Translations under genes and position numbers: made by a program
From: Aphanomyces cochlioides
Taxonomy: Eukaryota > Oomycota > Saprolegniomycetes > Saprolegniales > Verrucalvaceae
Assembly (NCBI GenBank): GCA_019828595.1
Contig: JAHQRK010000005.1
Location: forward strand, 2,046,001 to 2,110,000
Direction: 5' to 3'
Length of the DNA stretch: 64,000 nucleotides
The notes under the pieces: generated by a model
The model's database searches: none
What the model saw: the letters and a program-made list of their open reading frames with translations, nothing else
What the model was told of the DNA's origin: nothing
Part shown: positions 1 to 10,523 of the stretch, in pieces
Numbering within the stretch: position 1 is the first letter of the stretch
How the letters are laid out: each line of letters begins with the position of its first letter

Positions 1-1
1 C

Positions 2-2368
2 GCCCCCTGTGCTGAGCCTCCTAGAACGGGAGAGGAAGAAGAAGAAAAATCTCAAGAGGACGTGGATATGGTCTCTGGAGACGCCGAGGGGAAGGATTCT
101 ACTGAAACCGAGGCCTTAACCGACGAGGGAAATACTCAAATTCACTCTGAGGTTGATGGGTCAGGCGACATTAACGGCCAAGCGAAGCCGTGTGATACTC
201 CTGGAGAAGTTATTCAAGAGGAACAATCGACAAACAATGACAATGACCAGTCAAATCAAGACATTGTCGACAAATCCGTTGCTCAAGGAAATGGCGCTGT
301 TGATCCTCCTACCGCGGCAGACAAAATACAAGGCGATCAAGAGCAACAAAACGCTGAAAAGGCCAATCCATGGACGCAAAAGACTCCCGGCAAGGATTCA
401 GCTTCGTCCAAGAAAGATTCCAAGCAAGGCAATGCCCCCAAAGGCGCGAAACATCGCAACACTGGTGCTCATGCTATTGCCGATGACGATATTGCGCGAT
501 GCGAGGCCATGGCGGACGCATTCTACAAAGACTCTGGTGACATGGACGCCTTCATTGAAAACATTTTGCTCACCCCCCAGTCCCAAGTGTACGAGCTCAC
601 AGTCAAGTTGGGCGAAGGCTACAAGGACTGGTCCGAAAAAGTCATCTGCGATCAATTTGTCAAGGAAAATCCTGGTTCGTTATGGGGCTCCAAATTTCCG
701 AACATTTTGATCCACAAGAAGAACCCACAGACCATTGTGATCTCAAGTTACAACTTGTCTACGTGCGTGGAAATGGGAGGCACAACGTTTCGACTTGGTG
801 GCAAAGACTTCCTGGTTCCCAAATACTCGCGTTATGGCAACAACTACTATGTTACGTTCAACAAGGTCAGTCACCCTTCGATGGCCAAGGCAATTGTCAA
901 GAAAATGGCTGCATTGACCAAGTCAGTGATAGCAGCATTCAACCCTACTGCTGGTCAGAACATCAAGTCGCCGCATTTGAGAGTCATTTTCAAGTCGTCT
1001 GCGCCTCCTGCAGTGTTGGTACCAAAATCCGGCGACGCACTACGCGAAATCACCATTACGGATCCGTCGGGTCAGCCTTTTGTCGTCGTGTTTCAGCACA
1101 AGATCGCTGCTCTGAACAAGACATTGCCTCCGTCGATTGTTTCACGACGTGCAGAGGCCAAGGCTGAAAAAGCGAAGGCAAAAGCGGCCAAGGCAGCGGC
1201 AAAATCTCCTCCGTCAGGAGAAAAAGAACCTGAACCTGATGGAGACGATCATGATCAAGACCCTGGAACAAATGCGGAAGGCAAGGCCGACTCAACTGAG
1301 GCATCTGAAGATGGTCAAGATGAACAACCACAGCCAACAGCTCCTTCTCATGGCTCTGATGTCGATATGTCTGGTGACAGCGATCCCCCTAACAACAATG
1401 GACAAGACAAACAACAAGAAGATGTGGAAATGTCTACCAACGAATCGCCCGCTCTTGCTCCACCAAGTGAGCAGCCCAAGAACTCGCTGGACCTTCAATT
1501 GGTAACGGGCTACCGGTCTGGACCAGCTCCAAAACGTACTTTGCCTTCGTCCCCACGTTTGGATCCCCTGCCGACATCCAACCGTTTTCATATCCTCGAA
1601 GAAGACGACGTGGAACTCTCGTTTGAAGACTTTGCAGTGCCTCGAATTGTATTGGAAGATTCAAGTGCGCCACGCCCGAAAAAGACCAAAGGCAAAGCGA
1701 AGAAACAACGACTTAACAAGTCTGCTGCAGCCCACCTCGAATTGGCGAAGAAGATCATTCGAGACAAGAAAGTCGAAGGCAGTATCACCGAATGTCAACG
1801 CATTTTGCGAGATGATCCTCAGCTCGTTGCACATGCTATGTACGCACAAGATGAAGACCTCAGTTTGTTTCAGTCACTTGTTGCAACCAAGACTATTGAG
1901 CGCAAGATGGCTTTGTTAAAAGCTCAAGGCAAGCCTCACAACTACAAACATCACGTCAACTTCATGGCTCAATACAAGATTCACCCGTCAGAAATCTTGG
2001 AAGAATTGACCACGGACATACCAGAGATCAAGCGCATCCTCTTTGCACTTGCTACGATTGACTTATTCCTCTCAAATCGGGCCCCAGACCTCTACACAAA
2101 CTCGGAGGCACTGACTGTTCTATTGAACCAAGAAGCAACAAGATTGCCTGACACCAACTGCTTGACGGACTGGTCGCTGTTTGCTTTGATCGAAAACTTC
2201 AGCGACAATCTCGAGAAGTTCACTTTGCCGGCTCCCGTCTTGTCGGCCATCTCGATGCTCAAAAGCATCACCAACAATTACCACATCGACGAGCTCTGCA
2301 GCAAAGCTCACCACTCCATGAACGCCGACGAAATTGATCCCCTCGATTTGGAGGACGATCAACTCTAA
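2..2368 (+). CDS. LINE ORF1 protein (gag-like), N-terminus outside window
   Basis: The frame is open from the first bases of the window to the stop at 2366-2368 and aligns with the last three quarters of the complete ORF1 of copy F. Visible parts, in order: an acidic Glu/Asp/Gln-rich stretch; a compact conserved domain starting near the NPWTQ motif, with many aromatic and hydrophobic residues; a Lys/Ala-rich helix (AEKAKAKAAKAAAK); an acidic Pro/Ser-rich linker; a basic cluster (RPKKTKGKAKKQR) that looks like a nuclear localisation signal; and a helical C-terminal domain ending in DLEDDQL. No CCHC knuckle is present. A GAA microsatellite near position 40 is one codon longer than in copy F. 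A role as RNA-binding particle protein is inferred from its place upstream of the ORF2. Confidence 0.85.
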   Translation, partial: APCAEPPRTGEEEEEKSQEDVDMVSGDAEGKDSTETEALTDEGNTQIHSEVDGSGDINGQAKPCDTPGEVIQEEQSTNNDNDQSNQDIVDKSVAQGNGAVDPPTAADKIQGDQEQQNAEKANPWTQKTPGKDSASSKKDSKQGNAPKGAKHRNTGAHAIADDDIARCEAMADAFYKDSGDMDAFIENILLTPQSQVYELTVKLGEGYKDWSEKVICDQFVKENPGSLWGSKFPNILIHKKNPQTIVISSYNLSTCVEMGGTTFRLGGKDFLVPKYSRYGNNYYVTFNKVSHPSMAKAIVKKMAALTKSVIAAFNPTAGQNIKSPHLRVIFKSSAPPAVLVPKSGDALREITITDPSGQPFVVVFQHKIAALNKTLPPSIVSRRAEAKAEKAKAKAAKAAAKSPPSGEKEPEPDGDDHDQDPGTNAEGKADSTEASEDGQDEQPQPTAPSHGSDVDMSGDSDPPNNNGQDKQQEDVEMSTNESPALAPPSEQPKNSLDLQLVTGYRSGPAPKRTLPSSPRLDPLPTSNRFHILEEDDVELSFEDFAVPRIVLEDSSAPRPKKTKGKAKKQRLNKSAAAHLELAKKIIRDKKVEGSITECQRILRDDPQLVAHAMYAQDEDLSLFQSLVATKTIERKMALLKAQGKPHNYKHHVNFMAQYKIHPSEILEELTTDIPEIKRILFALATIDLFLSNRAPDLYTNSEALTVLLNQEATRLPDTNCLTDWSLFALIENFSDNLEKFTLPAPVLSAISMLKSITNNYHIDELCSKAHHSMNADEIDPLDLEDDQL

Positions 2369-2446
2369 GGCTTCTATCCCCTGCTTCAATCCATTTCAAC
2401 CTCCCCTCTGACCCCTCCATTCTACTCATTTTCATCTGTACTCGTG

Positions 2447-4218
2447 ATGATTGACAACAACTTCTCCGATGTCCCAACTGAACTCGTGGACTGGGACCCA
2501 CAAATCATCTCCCTCAACACCAATGGCTTCTCCAACAGTCATCGGTACATCCTCGACAAACTATCAAGTGTTCACGACGTTTCCTTTATCCAAGAAACCC
2601 GTTTCCGCACGCCAAGTCTCCACGACCGTGTTGCGTTCCATTGGCAACGCATCACAAACCACGAAGGCTCTTTGTTCTTTGAAGAGCCTATTTACCCTGA
2701 AGTATCCACGTCGCCAGCCACTGGAGGTCTGGCTACGTTGATACATCCTCACTCTCCTTTGAAGAACGCCACTCAAGTCCCTCATGACAACCCAGTGCTT
2801 CGTGGTCGTTATCTACAAGTGCGATGTACTCTGGGTCCACTGACAGTCGTTCTCCACAATATCTATGCGCCGGCAGCCTTCCAAGAACGAGCAAGTTACT
2901 TCGAAGAATTGCCACGCGACTTTCCTCCACATGCGCTCCACATTGTTGGAGGAGATTTCAACTGCACTCTCAACAAAGATTTGGATTCGTTGAGACCCAG
3001 TACCTCCACCATGGCCGGCACCCTTCAACTGGAACAATGGATGCACAGTTTGTCTCTGGTGGATCTGTTTCGCCGTCAAAACCCCGTGGCACGAGCCTTC
3101 ACAAGTCCCACACTCACCAACCGACTCGACTACATATTTTGTTCGTCCACCTTGGCGGGTCTTCGTCATTGGAAGGCGACGCACATGCCACACGTTCCAC
3201 AGGCTGACCACGTGGCTTGTCGTATCATCTCAAAGCGTCAAACATTGCGCCATGGCTCTGGATCATGGAAAGCTCCAACTTGGCTACTTCGTCTACCACG
3301 AGCGGCCGAGATTGTTCATGGATGTCTGGATCGATTTTTGGACAAGTCTCCAACATTCCACAATATCTCCAAGGCCTACGACATACTGGTCAATGATATC
3401 CGCTCCCAACTCAAAGAATTCCATTCTCAACGATTGGAGAAACAACGTCTGCCGTTGAAGAAGTTAGCTGTCGAGATCGCTTCGCTTTTGCAAGTCCCCA
3501 ACATGCGTCAAGATTCAGTGCTGGTGGATCGAGTGCGAGACCTTCAAAAGCAAATTCACGAGCTGCAAGATCGAGACAAGCAGTTTCGTCAAGACCAGGC
3601 GTTCCAACTTCACTTGTACAAAGCAGAGCGCTCGTCCAAGTTCCACTTCATGTCCCCTGTCCCTACCCCCTTGAAGAAGACAGTCTTCAAAGAGTTGGTG
3701 GATGTCAATGGAAATGTTGTCTCCAATCAACAAGGCATGTCTGACGTCCTGGTCGACTACTACAAGGACTTGTTTGCAGCTCCCGAGGTGCAGCGATCTG
3801 GAGACGAAGTGTCGTCATTTCTGACCCCATTGACTCGACACAAGCAACTGCCAGAGCAAGCCCAGAAAGAGCTGTCGGCTCCCTTGCGCGCCAACGAGTT
3901 CTATCATGCTATTCGACACAGCAGTTCGAACTCAGCGCCAGGTCCCAACGCTCTGCCATTCGAAGTCCTCAAACTTGCACCTCACAAGTGGTCGTTGGTA
4001 TTGGAGCTGCTATTCACACACCAGCTTTATTCTCACCCTCGCTTGACTCCCATGCAACTTGTCAGTACGCTGGTGTTGCTGCACAAGAAAGGCCCCAAGT
4101 CACAAGCCAAGAACTATCGGCCCATTAGCCTACTCAACACGGATGTGAAAATCCTGACGAGTATTCTGGCTTATCGACTCCAGCGCCACATTCGACACAT
4201 CATCCACCCGGACCAGCA
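2447..4218 (+). pseudogene. LINE ORF2, truncated before RT motif A (copy A)
   Basis: The ATG lies 78 bp after the ORF1 stop, as in all complete copies. The endonuclease domain is whole (LNTNGF, QET, GGDFN, RLDYIF and a DH pair), and the fingers part of the reverse transcriptase is present up to the IHPDQQ motif. The sequence then passes into ORF1 DNA of copy B in a different frame. The reading frame continues through that foreign sequence to a stop at 4501, so a chimeric product of about 684 residues could be made. It lacks all RT catalytic aspartates and the zinc motif and cannot be a working ORF2. Confidence 0.9.
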
Positions 4219-6159
4219 GGCAATGCCCCCAAAGGCGCGAAACATCGCAACACTGGTGCTCATGCTATTGCCGATGACGATATTGCGCGATGCGAGGCCA
4301 TGGCGGACGCATTCTACAAAGACTCTGGTGACATGGACGCCTTCATTGAAAACATTTTGCTCACCCCCCAGTCCCAAGTGTACGAGCTCACAGTCAAGTT
4401 GGGCGAAGGCTACAAGGACTGGTCCGAAAAAGTCATCTGCGATCAATTTGTCAAGGAAAATCCTGGTTCGTTATGGGGCTCCAAATTTCCGAACATTTTG
4501 ATCCACAAGAAGAACCCACAGACCATTGTGATCTCAAGTTACAACTTGTCTACGTGCGTGGAAATGGGAGGCACAACGTTTCGACTTGGTGGCAAAGATT
4601 TCCTGGTTCCCAAGTACTCGCGTTATGGCAACAACTACTACGTTACGTTCAACAAGGTCAGTCACCCTTCGATGGCCAAGGCGATTGTCAAGAAAATGGC
4701 TGCATTGACCAAGTCAGTGATAGCAGCATTCAACCCTACTGCTGGTCAGAACATCAAGTCGCCGCATTTGAGAGTCATTTTCAAGTCGCCTGCGCCTCCA
4801 GCAGTGTTGGTGCCAAAATCCGGCGACGCACTACGCGAAATCACCATTACGGATCCGTCGGGTCAGCCTTTTGTCGTCGTGTTTCAGCACAAGATCGCTG
4901 CTCTGAACAAGACATTGCCTCCGTCGATTGTTTCACGACGTGCAGAGGCCAAGGCTGAAAAAGCGAAGGCAAAAGCGGCCAAGGCAGCGGCAAAATCTCC
5001 TCCGTCAGGAGAAAAAGAACCTGAACCTGATGGAGACGATCATGATCAAGACCTTGGAACAAATGCGGAAGGCGAGGCCGACTCAACTGAGGCATCTGGA
5101 GATCGTCAAGATGAACAACCACAGCCAACAGCTCCTTCTCATGGCTCTGATGTCGATATGTCTGGTGACAGCGATCCCCCTAACAACAATGGACAAGACA
5201 AACAACAAGAAGATGTGGAAATGTCTACCAACGAATCGCCCGCTCTTGCTCCACCAAGTGAGCAGCCCAAGAACTCGCTGGACCTTCAATTGGTAACGGG
5301 CTACCGGTCTGGACCAGCTCCAAAACGTACTTTGCCTTCGTCCCCACGTTTGGATCCCCTGCCGACATCCAACCGTTTTCATATCCTCGAAGAAGACGAC
5401 GTGGAACTCTCGTTTGAAGACTTTGCAGTGCCTCGAATTGTATTGGAAGATTCAAGTGCGCCACGCCCGAAAAAGACCAAAGGCAAAGCGAAGAAACAAC
5501 GACTTAACAAGTCTGCTGCAGCCCACCTCGAATTGGCGAAGAAGATCATTCGAGACAAGAAAGTCGAAGGCAGTATCACCGAATGTCAACGCATTTTGCG
5601 AGATGATCCTCAGCTCGTTGCACATGCTATGTACGCACAAGATGAAGACCTCAGTTTGTTTCAGTCACTTGTTGCAACCAAGACTATTGAGCGCAAGATG
5701 GCTTTGTTAAAAGCTCAAGGCAAGCCTCACAACTACAAACATCACGTCAACTTCATGGCTCAATACAAGATTCACCCGTCAGAAATCTTGGAAGAATTGA
5801 CCACGGACATACCAGAGATCAAGCGCATCCTCTTTGCACTTGCTACGATTGACTTATTCCTCTCAAATCGGGCCCCAGACCTCTACACAAACTCGGAGGC
5901 ACTGACTGTTCTATTGAACCAAGAAGCAACAAGATTGCCTGACACCAACTGCTTGACGGACTGGTCGCTGTTTGCTTTGATCGAAAACTTCAGCGACAAT
6001 CTCGAGAAGTTCACTTTGCCGGCTCCCGTCTTGTCGGCCATCTCGATGCTCAAAAGCATCACCAACAATTACCACATCGACGAGCTCTGCAGCAAAGCTC
6101 ACCACTCCATGAACGCCGACGAAATTGATCCCCTCGATTTGGAGGACGATCAACTCTAA
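4219..6159 (+). pseudogene. LINE ORF1, N-terminally truncated (copy B)
   Basis: The fragment starts at the codons for GNAPKG, just after the NPWTQ region, and keeps the normal frame to the stop. The first in-frame ATG is at 4300 (MADAFYKD), which would give a protein of about 619 residues containing the central conserved domain, the basic clusters and the helical C-terminal domain. The N-terminal third and the 5'-UTR are missing. Several substitutions distinguish it from copy A, for example SPAPPA instead of SSAPPA and GDRQDE instead of EDGQDE. Confidence 0.85.
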
Positions 6160-6237
6160 GGCTTCTATCCCCTGCTTCAATCCATTTCAACCTCCCCTCT
6201 GACCCCTCCATTCTACTCATTTTCATCTGTACTCGTG

Positions 6238-9200
6238 ATGATTGACAACAACTTCTCCGATGTCCCAACTGAACTCGTGGACTGGGACCCACAAATCATC
6301 TCCCTCAACACCAATGGCTTCTCCAACAGTCATCGGTACATCCTCGACAAACTATCAAGTGTTCACGACGTTTCCTTTATCCAAGAAACCCGTTTCCGCA
6401 CGCCAAGTCTCCACGACCGTGTTGCGTTCCATTGGCAACGCATCACAAACCACGAAGGCTCTTTGTTCTTTGAAGAGCCTATTTACCCTGAAGTATCCAC
6501 GTCGCCAGCCACTGGAGGTCTGGCTACGTTGATACATCCTCACTCTCCTTTGAAGAACGCCACTCAAGTCCCTCATGACAACCCAGTGCTTCGTGGTCGT
6601 TATCTACAAGTGCGATGTACTCTGGGTCCACTGACAGTCGTTCTCCACAATATCTATGCGCCGGCAGCCTTCCAAGAACGAGCAAGTTACTTCGAAGAAT
6701 TGCCACGCGACTTTCCTCCACATGCGCTCCACATTGTTGGAGGAGATTTCAACTGCACTCTCAACAAAGATTTGGATTCGTTGAGACCCAGTACCTCCAC
6801 CATGGCCGGCACCCTTCAACTGGAACAATGGATGCACAGTTTGTCTCTGGTGGATCTGTTTCGCCGTCAAAACCCCGTGGCACGAGCCTTCACAAGTCCC
6901 ACACTCACCAACCGACTTGACTACATCTTTTGTTCGTCCACCTTGGCGGGTCTTCGTCATTGGAAGGCGACGCACATGCCACACGTTCCACAGGCTGACC
7001 ACGTGGCTTGTCGTATCATCACAAAGCGTCAAACATTGCGCCATGGCTCTGGATCATGGAAAGCTCCAACTTGGCTACTTCGTCTACCACGAGCGGCCGA
7101 GATTGTTCATGGATGTCTGGATCGATTTTTGGACAAGTCTCCAACATTCCACAATATCTCCAAGGCCTACGACATGCTGGTCAATGATATCCGCTCCCAA
7201 CTCAAAGAATTCCATTCTCAACGATTGGAGAAACAACGTCTGCCGTTGAAGAAGTTAGCTGTGGAGATCGCTTCGCTTTTGCAAGTCCCCAACATGCGTC
7301 AAGATTCAGTGCTGGTGGATCGAGTGCGAGACCTTCAAAAGCAAATTCACGAGCTGCAAGATCGAGACAAGCAGTTTCGTCAAGACCAGGCGTTCCAACT
7401 TCACTTGTACAAAGCAGAGCGCTCGTCCAAGTTCCACTTCATGTCCCCTGTCCCTACCCCCTTGAAGAAGACAGTCTTCAAAGAGTTGGTGGATGTCAAT
7501 GGAAATGTTGTCTCCAATCAACAAGGCATGTCTGACGTCCTGGTCGACTACTACAAGGACTTGTTTGCAGCTCCCGAGGTGCAGCGATCTGGAGACGAAG
7601 TGTCGTCATTTCTGACCCCATTGACTCGACACAAGCAACTGCCAGAGCAAGCCCAGAAAGAGCTGTCGGCTCCCTTGCGCGCCAACGAGTTCTATCATGC
7701 TATTCGACACAGCAGTTCGAACTCAGCGCCAGGTCCCAACGCTCTGCCATTCGAAGTCCTCAAACTTGCACCTCACAAGTGGTCGTTGGTATTGGAGCTG
7801 CTATTCACACACCAGCTCCATTCTCACCCTCGCTTGACTCCCATGCAACTTGTCAGTACGCTGGTGTTGCTGCACAAGAAAGGCCCCAAGTCACAAGCCA
7901 AGAACTATCGGCCCATTAGCCTACTCAACACGGATGTGAAAATCCTGACGAGTATTCTGGCTTATCGACTCCAGCGCCACATTCGACACATCATCCACCC
8001 GGACCAGCAAGGCTTTATCCGTCGAAGCAATATCCAAACCAATATTGCACGACTGGATGACATGCTGCACCACATCAAACTACACAGTCCGTCCTCGATG
8101 GTGGCACTGCTTGACTTTGAGAAAGCTTTTGATCGCGTGGACCACGCGTACTTGCTCCGCGTCCTCCGTCACTATGGCTTTCCCGAAACCTTTGTTGACA
8201 TGGTTCGCGTACTGTACTCGGGCCGCAAGTCTCGCATCTTGGTGAACGGCTTCTTGTCCAAGCCAGTTCACATCTCACGCGGTGTGTTGCAAGGTGATCC
8301 ACTGTCGCCACTTCTGTTTGTGATCGCTTTGGAACCGATGTGCCAACTCCTACGGCAACACTCCAACTATGGCATCAAGTGTGGGGATCGCTACCACACT
8401 GGGAGTTACTTTGCCGACGACTCGCAACTCTATGCTGCAAATGAGACGTGCCTCCACCGGCAGCTTGCATTGGTTCAAACCTTTTGCGACAAGTCTGGTT
8501 TCCGACTCAACGTAGACAAGACCCAAATTCTGACCTACAGCCAGTTGAATGGGAACCTTGCCTCACTACAAGTTACTTCCGACAGTCCCGTGAAGGCTCT
8601 TGGTATCTTGGTTGCGCCCAATCTTTCTCCATTGGCACGTTTCAATTACGTGTTTGAGAAGTTTGTGGCTCGCTTGTCTTTGTGGCTCTACAAGGCTCGA
8701 ACCATGGCCGGAAAAGTCACTATCCTGCACAGCATATGTCTGCCTGTGTTATGGTACCAACTGGCTTTTGTCCCTGCCGACAAAGACCTGGCCAAAAAGA
8801 TCGACAAGGCCATGCTTCAATTTATGCATGGTGAAGAAATCAACCCATCCTCCTCTGTCCATGGCCTCCGTTTGATCAAAAAGGAGATCCTATTCATGCC
8901 GAAGAAGTCCGGTGGCTTAGGCCTGCACCATGCACTTGCTTTATGGCAACAACACAACCGCTCTGTCATGATCACATGCATTCAAGCCATCACCACCCCA
9001 CCCCGCAAGTCTGCCATGTCCGCCTGGATTACGCCGGGCTATACTCTCCTCGAGAAGGCTTTTCATCCATGGGGTTCCCCCCGAGATCTCCTCTTGGCAA
9101 GTGGTACTTCTGCATTCATCAGACAACTGTACAAGAATCCCAATATCACTCCAATGTGGAAAGCCTTATTGAGTAGCTGGTTTGAATCCCGCTGGACTCC

Positions 9201-10293
9201 GTACGGCTGTCCAAATCACATCTCATCTTTGGACGTTCCCCTTTGGCACAACTCGTATCTGCCTGGACTCGAAGACCTATACGATCAGTGCTCTACATCG
9301 ACGCAAGACCAAGCCAATGTATTGGCTTCGCTTCACATCACGAAGTTGTCGCATTTGTTGACTCCGTGTCAGCGAGTTTGGCCAGCTTCGATCTTGTTCG
9401 ACAAAATCAACCGTGCCTGCCGCCAAGCCAATTTTGTCCCTCCAACGAAACAATGGATCTCAATCTTGGTGACCAAGTTATCACGATTGTTTGAGATTGT
9501 TTCTGAAGAGGATGCTCCCGTGTTCCACTTGCCGACGCCAAGCTCTGAATGGATGGAATGGCACTGGATGATACACCCTGACTCGAGTCCGATCTTGTTG
9601 GCGTTTGCGACTTCGAAATCGGCTAAGATCAGAGCTTCTCCAGCTGTCAGCTCGTCCATCCTTCCTACCAAGCATCTCAACCTGCCATCCAACTTTTACG
9701 AAGACCCCAAGCGCCTTACCCAACTTGCCGCCTTCCTCCAACCCGACCACATTCTCCCTCGATATGGAGAGTTCATTTTCAAGACCCTTCTCCGCGCCAA
9801 CGCCATGCAATATCTGTTTCAGTACCAAGACCCCAAGCCGACGTGTGTCTTCTGTCGTGTCAATGAGACGTACGAGCATTTCCTGTTCTCTTGTGGATAT
9901 GGTCAATCTGTTTGGTATTTCTTCAAGGCGATCCAGCGACTGCTCGAGTGTTCCTTTCCGTCCACGTGTCTGGAAATGTTCTACGAGACGCCCAAGCCGT
10001 CCGATGGATACTACATCCGTGGCTATCTGAAGATCTGGCCGATTGTCCGAGCCTGCGTGTATTATCAAATATGGCTCCAACGTGCCGATCGCACCTTTCG
10101 ACCCGACCTCACAGCGAAGAGTCCGATGGAAGTTGCCATTCATGCTGCCTCTTTGATCAAGCTACATCTACAACAGCTCCTGGTTGATCTCCCTCTCAAG
10201 AAGGGATACACCAAGGTATTCAATGTGCTCAAGCATCTATCTTCGGACCCCTGGTTACGTCAACACATCATTCCTAACAGTGTCGTTTCATGA
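6238..10293 (+). CDS. LINE ORF2: AP-like endonuclease, reverse transcriptase, zinc motif (copy B)
   Basis: An uninterrupted 1,351-residue ORF2. The N-terminal 260 residues form an exonuclease-endonuclease-phosphatase fold with LNTNGF, QET (catalytic Glu near 50), NIYAP, GGDFN (Asp/Asn near 170), RLDYIF and a DH pair near 255. The reverse transcriptase spans roughly 480-900, with motif A (LLDFEKAFDRVD), motif B (RGVLQGDPLSP) and motif C (FADD). The C-terminal CX2CX7HX4C motif near 1203-1219 fits the zf-RVT type found after RT in many LINEs. No RNase H is recognisable. The protein should nick the target and prime cDNA synthesis from it. I start at the ATG 78 bp after the ORF1 stop. The ORF is open, but its element is 5'-truncated, so expression depends on outside promoters. 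Confidence 0.95.
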   Translation: MIDNNFSDVPTELVDWDPQIISLNTNGFSNSHRYILDKLSSVHDVSFIQETRFRTPSLHDRVAFHWQRITNHEGSLFFEEPIYPEVSTSPATGGLATLIHPHSPLKNATQVPHDNPVLRGRYLQVRCTLGPLTVVLHNIYAPAAFQERASYFEELPRDFPPHALHIVGGDFNCTLNKDLDSLRPSTSTMAGTLQLEQWMHSLSLVDLFRRQNPVARAFTSPTLTNRLDYIFCSSTLAGLRHWKATHMPHVPQADHVACRIITKRQTLRHGSGSWKAPTWLLRLPRAAEIVHGCLDRFLDKSPTFHNISKAYDMLVNDIRSQLKEFHSQRLEKQRLPLKKLAVEIASLLQVPNMRQDSVLVDRVRDLQKQIHELQDRDKQFRQDQAFQLHLYKAERSSKFHFMSPVPTPLKKTVFKELVDVNGNVVSNQQGMSDVLVDYYKDLFAAPEVQRSGDEVSSFLTPLTRHKQLPEQAQKELSAPLRANEFYHAIRHSSSNSAPGPNALPFEVLKLAPHKWSLVLELLFTHQLHSHPRLTPMQLVSTLVLLHKKGPKSQAKNYRPISLLNTDVKILTSILAYRLQRHIRHIIHPDQQGFIRRSNIQTNIARLDDMLHHIKLHSPSSMVALLDFEKAFDRVDHAYLLRVLRHYGFPETFVDMVRVLYSGRKSRILVNGFLSKPVHISRGVLQGDPLSPLLFVIALEPMCQLLRQHSNYGIKCGDRYHTGSYFADDSQLYAANETCLHRQLALVQTFCDKSGFRLNVDKTQILTYSQLNGNLASLQVTSDSPVKALGILVAPNLSPLARFNYVFEKFVARLSLWLYKARTMAGKVTILHSICLPVLWYQLAFVPADKDLAKKIDKAMLQFMHGEEINPSSSVHGLRLIKKEILFMPKKSGGLGLHHALALWQQHNRSVMITCIQAITTPPRKSAMSAWITPGYTLLEKAFHPWGSPRDLLLASGTSAFIRQLYKNPNITPMWKALLSSWFESRWTPYGCPNHISSLDVPLWHNSYLPGLEDLYDQCSTSTQDQANVLASLHITKLSHLLTPCQRVWPASILFDKINRACRQANFVPPTKQWISILVTKLSRLFEIVSEEDAPVFHLPTPSSEWMEWHWMIHPDSSPILLAFATSKSAKIRASPAVSSSILPTKHLNLPSNFYEDPKRLTQLAAFLQPDHILPRYGEFIFKTLLRANAMQYLFQYQDPKPTCVFCRVNETYEHFLFSCGYGQSVWYFFKAIQRLLECSFPSTCLEMFYETPKPSDGYYIRGYLKIWPIVRACVYYQIWLQRADRTFRPDLTAKSPMEVAIHAASLIKLHLQQLLVDLPLKKGYTKVFNVLKHLSSDPWLRQHIIPNSVVS

Positions 10294-10440
10294 GTGAGCT
10301 GACGGCTCACCACTTCATCTCCTGTTCAATGACCACTTTGCCATATTCTGTTTTCCAAGTTCTATTTATACAGTACGAGGCAAATTAGTAAGTCATTAGG
10401 GCCTTTGCTCAAAAATAAGGTTAATACAACTCATTTAACC

Positions 10441-10523
10441 AGTTGGTACCATAACACAGGCAGACATATGCTGTGCAGGATAGTGACTTTTCCGGCCATG
10501 GTTCGAGCCTTGTAGAGCCACAA
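10441..10523 (-). pseudogene. Inverted ORF2 piece at the 5' side of copy C
   Basis: Reverse-strand reading matches ORF2 codons for the segment around WLYKARTMAGKVTILHS (equivalent to about 8680-8761 of copy B). The same segment is also present in forward orientation within copy C (about 10976-11057), so the inverted and direct parts overlap in sequence. This is the kind of product expected from twin priming or template switching during insertion. Confidence 0.8.

Larger units (their letters stand above)
1..4218 (+). mobile_element. LINE copy A (cut by window edge; broken in ORF2)
   Basis: The copy enters the window inside ORF1 and continues through the spacer into ORF2. ORF2 stops matching at 4218, just before reverse transcriptase motif A. 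The sequence then jumps back to the middle of an ORF1 (copy B). The two sources share an almost identical AGCAAGGC stretch at the join, with one A lost. This may be the 5' junction of a 5'-truncated insertion whose other flank lies outside the window, or a microhomology-mediated join or template switch. Confidence 0.85.
4219..10438 (+). mobile_element. LINE copy B (5'-truncated, ORF2 intact)
   Basis: The copy begins inside ORF1 and runs through a complete ORF2 and 3'-UTR to the terminal TTTAA, with the shared CC at 10439-10440. The next bases are an inverted ORF2 piece belonging to copy C, so B appears to have inserted into the inverted part of C. The target sequence right of the 3' end (agttggtacc) is not found left of 4219, so a simple insertion with a target duplication is not supported. 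See the finding on mismatched junctions. Confidence 0.85.

Noticed and set aside
398..655. Many open frames of 60-220 codons on the other strand or in other phases, repeated in each copy (for example 398-655 reverse, 9481-10143 reverse, 8600-8875).
   Set aside because: They overlap ORF1 or ORF2 in another frame, move with the copies and lack independent signals. They are shadows of the real genes.
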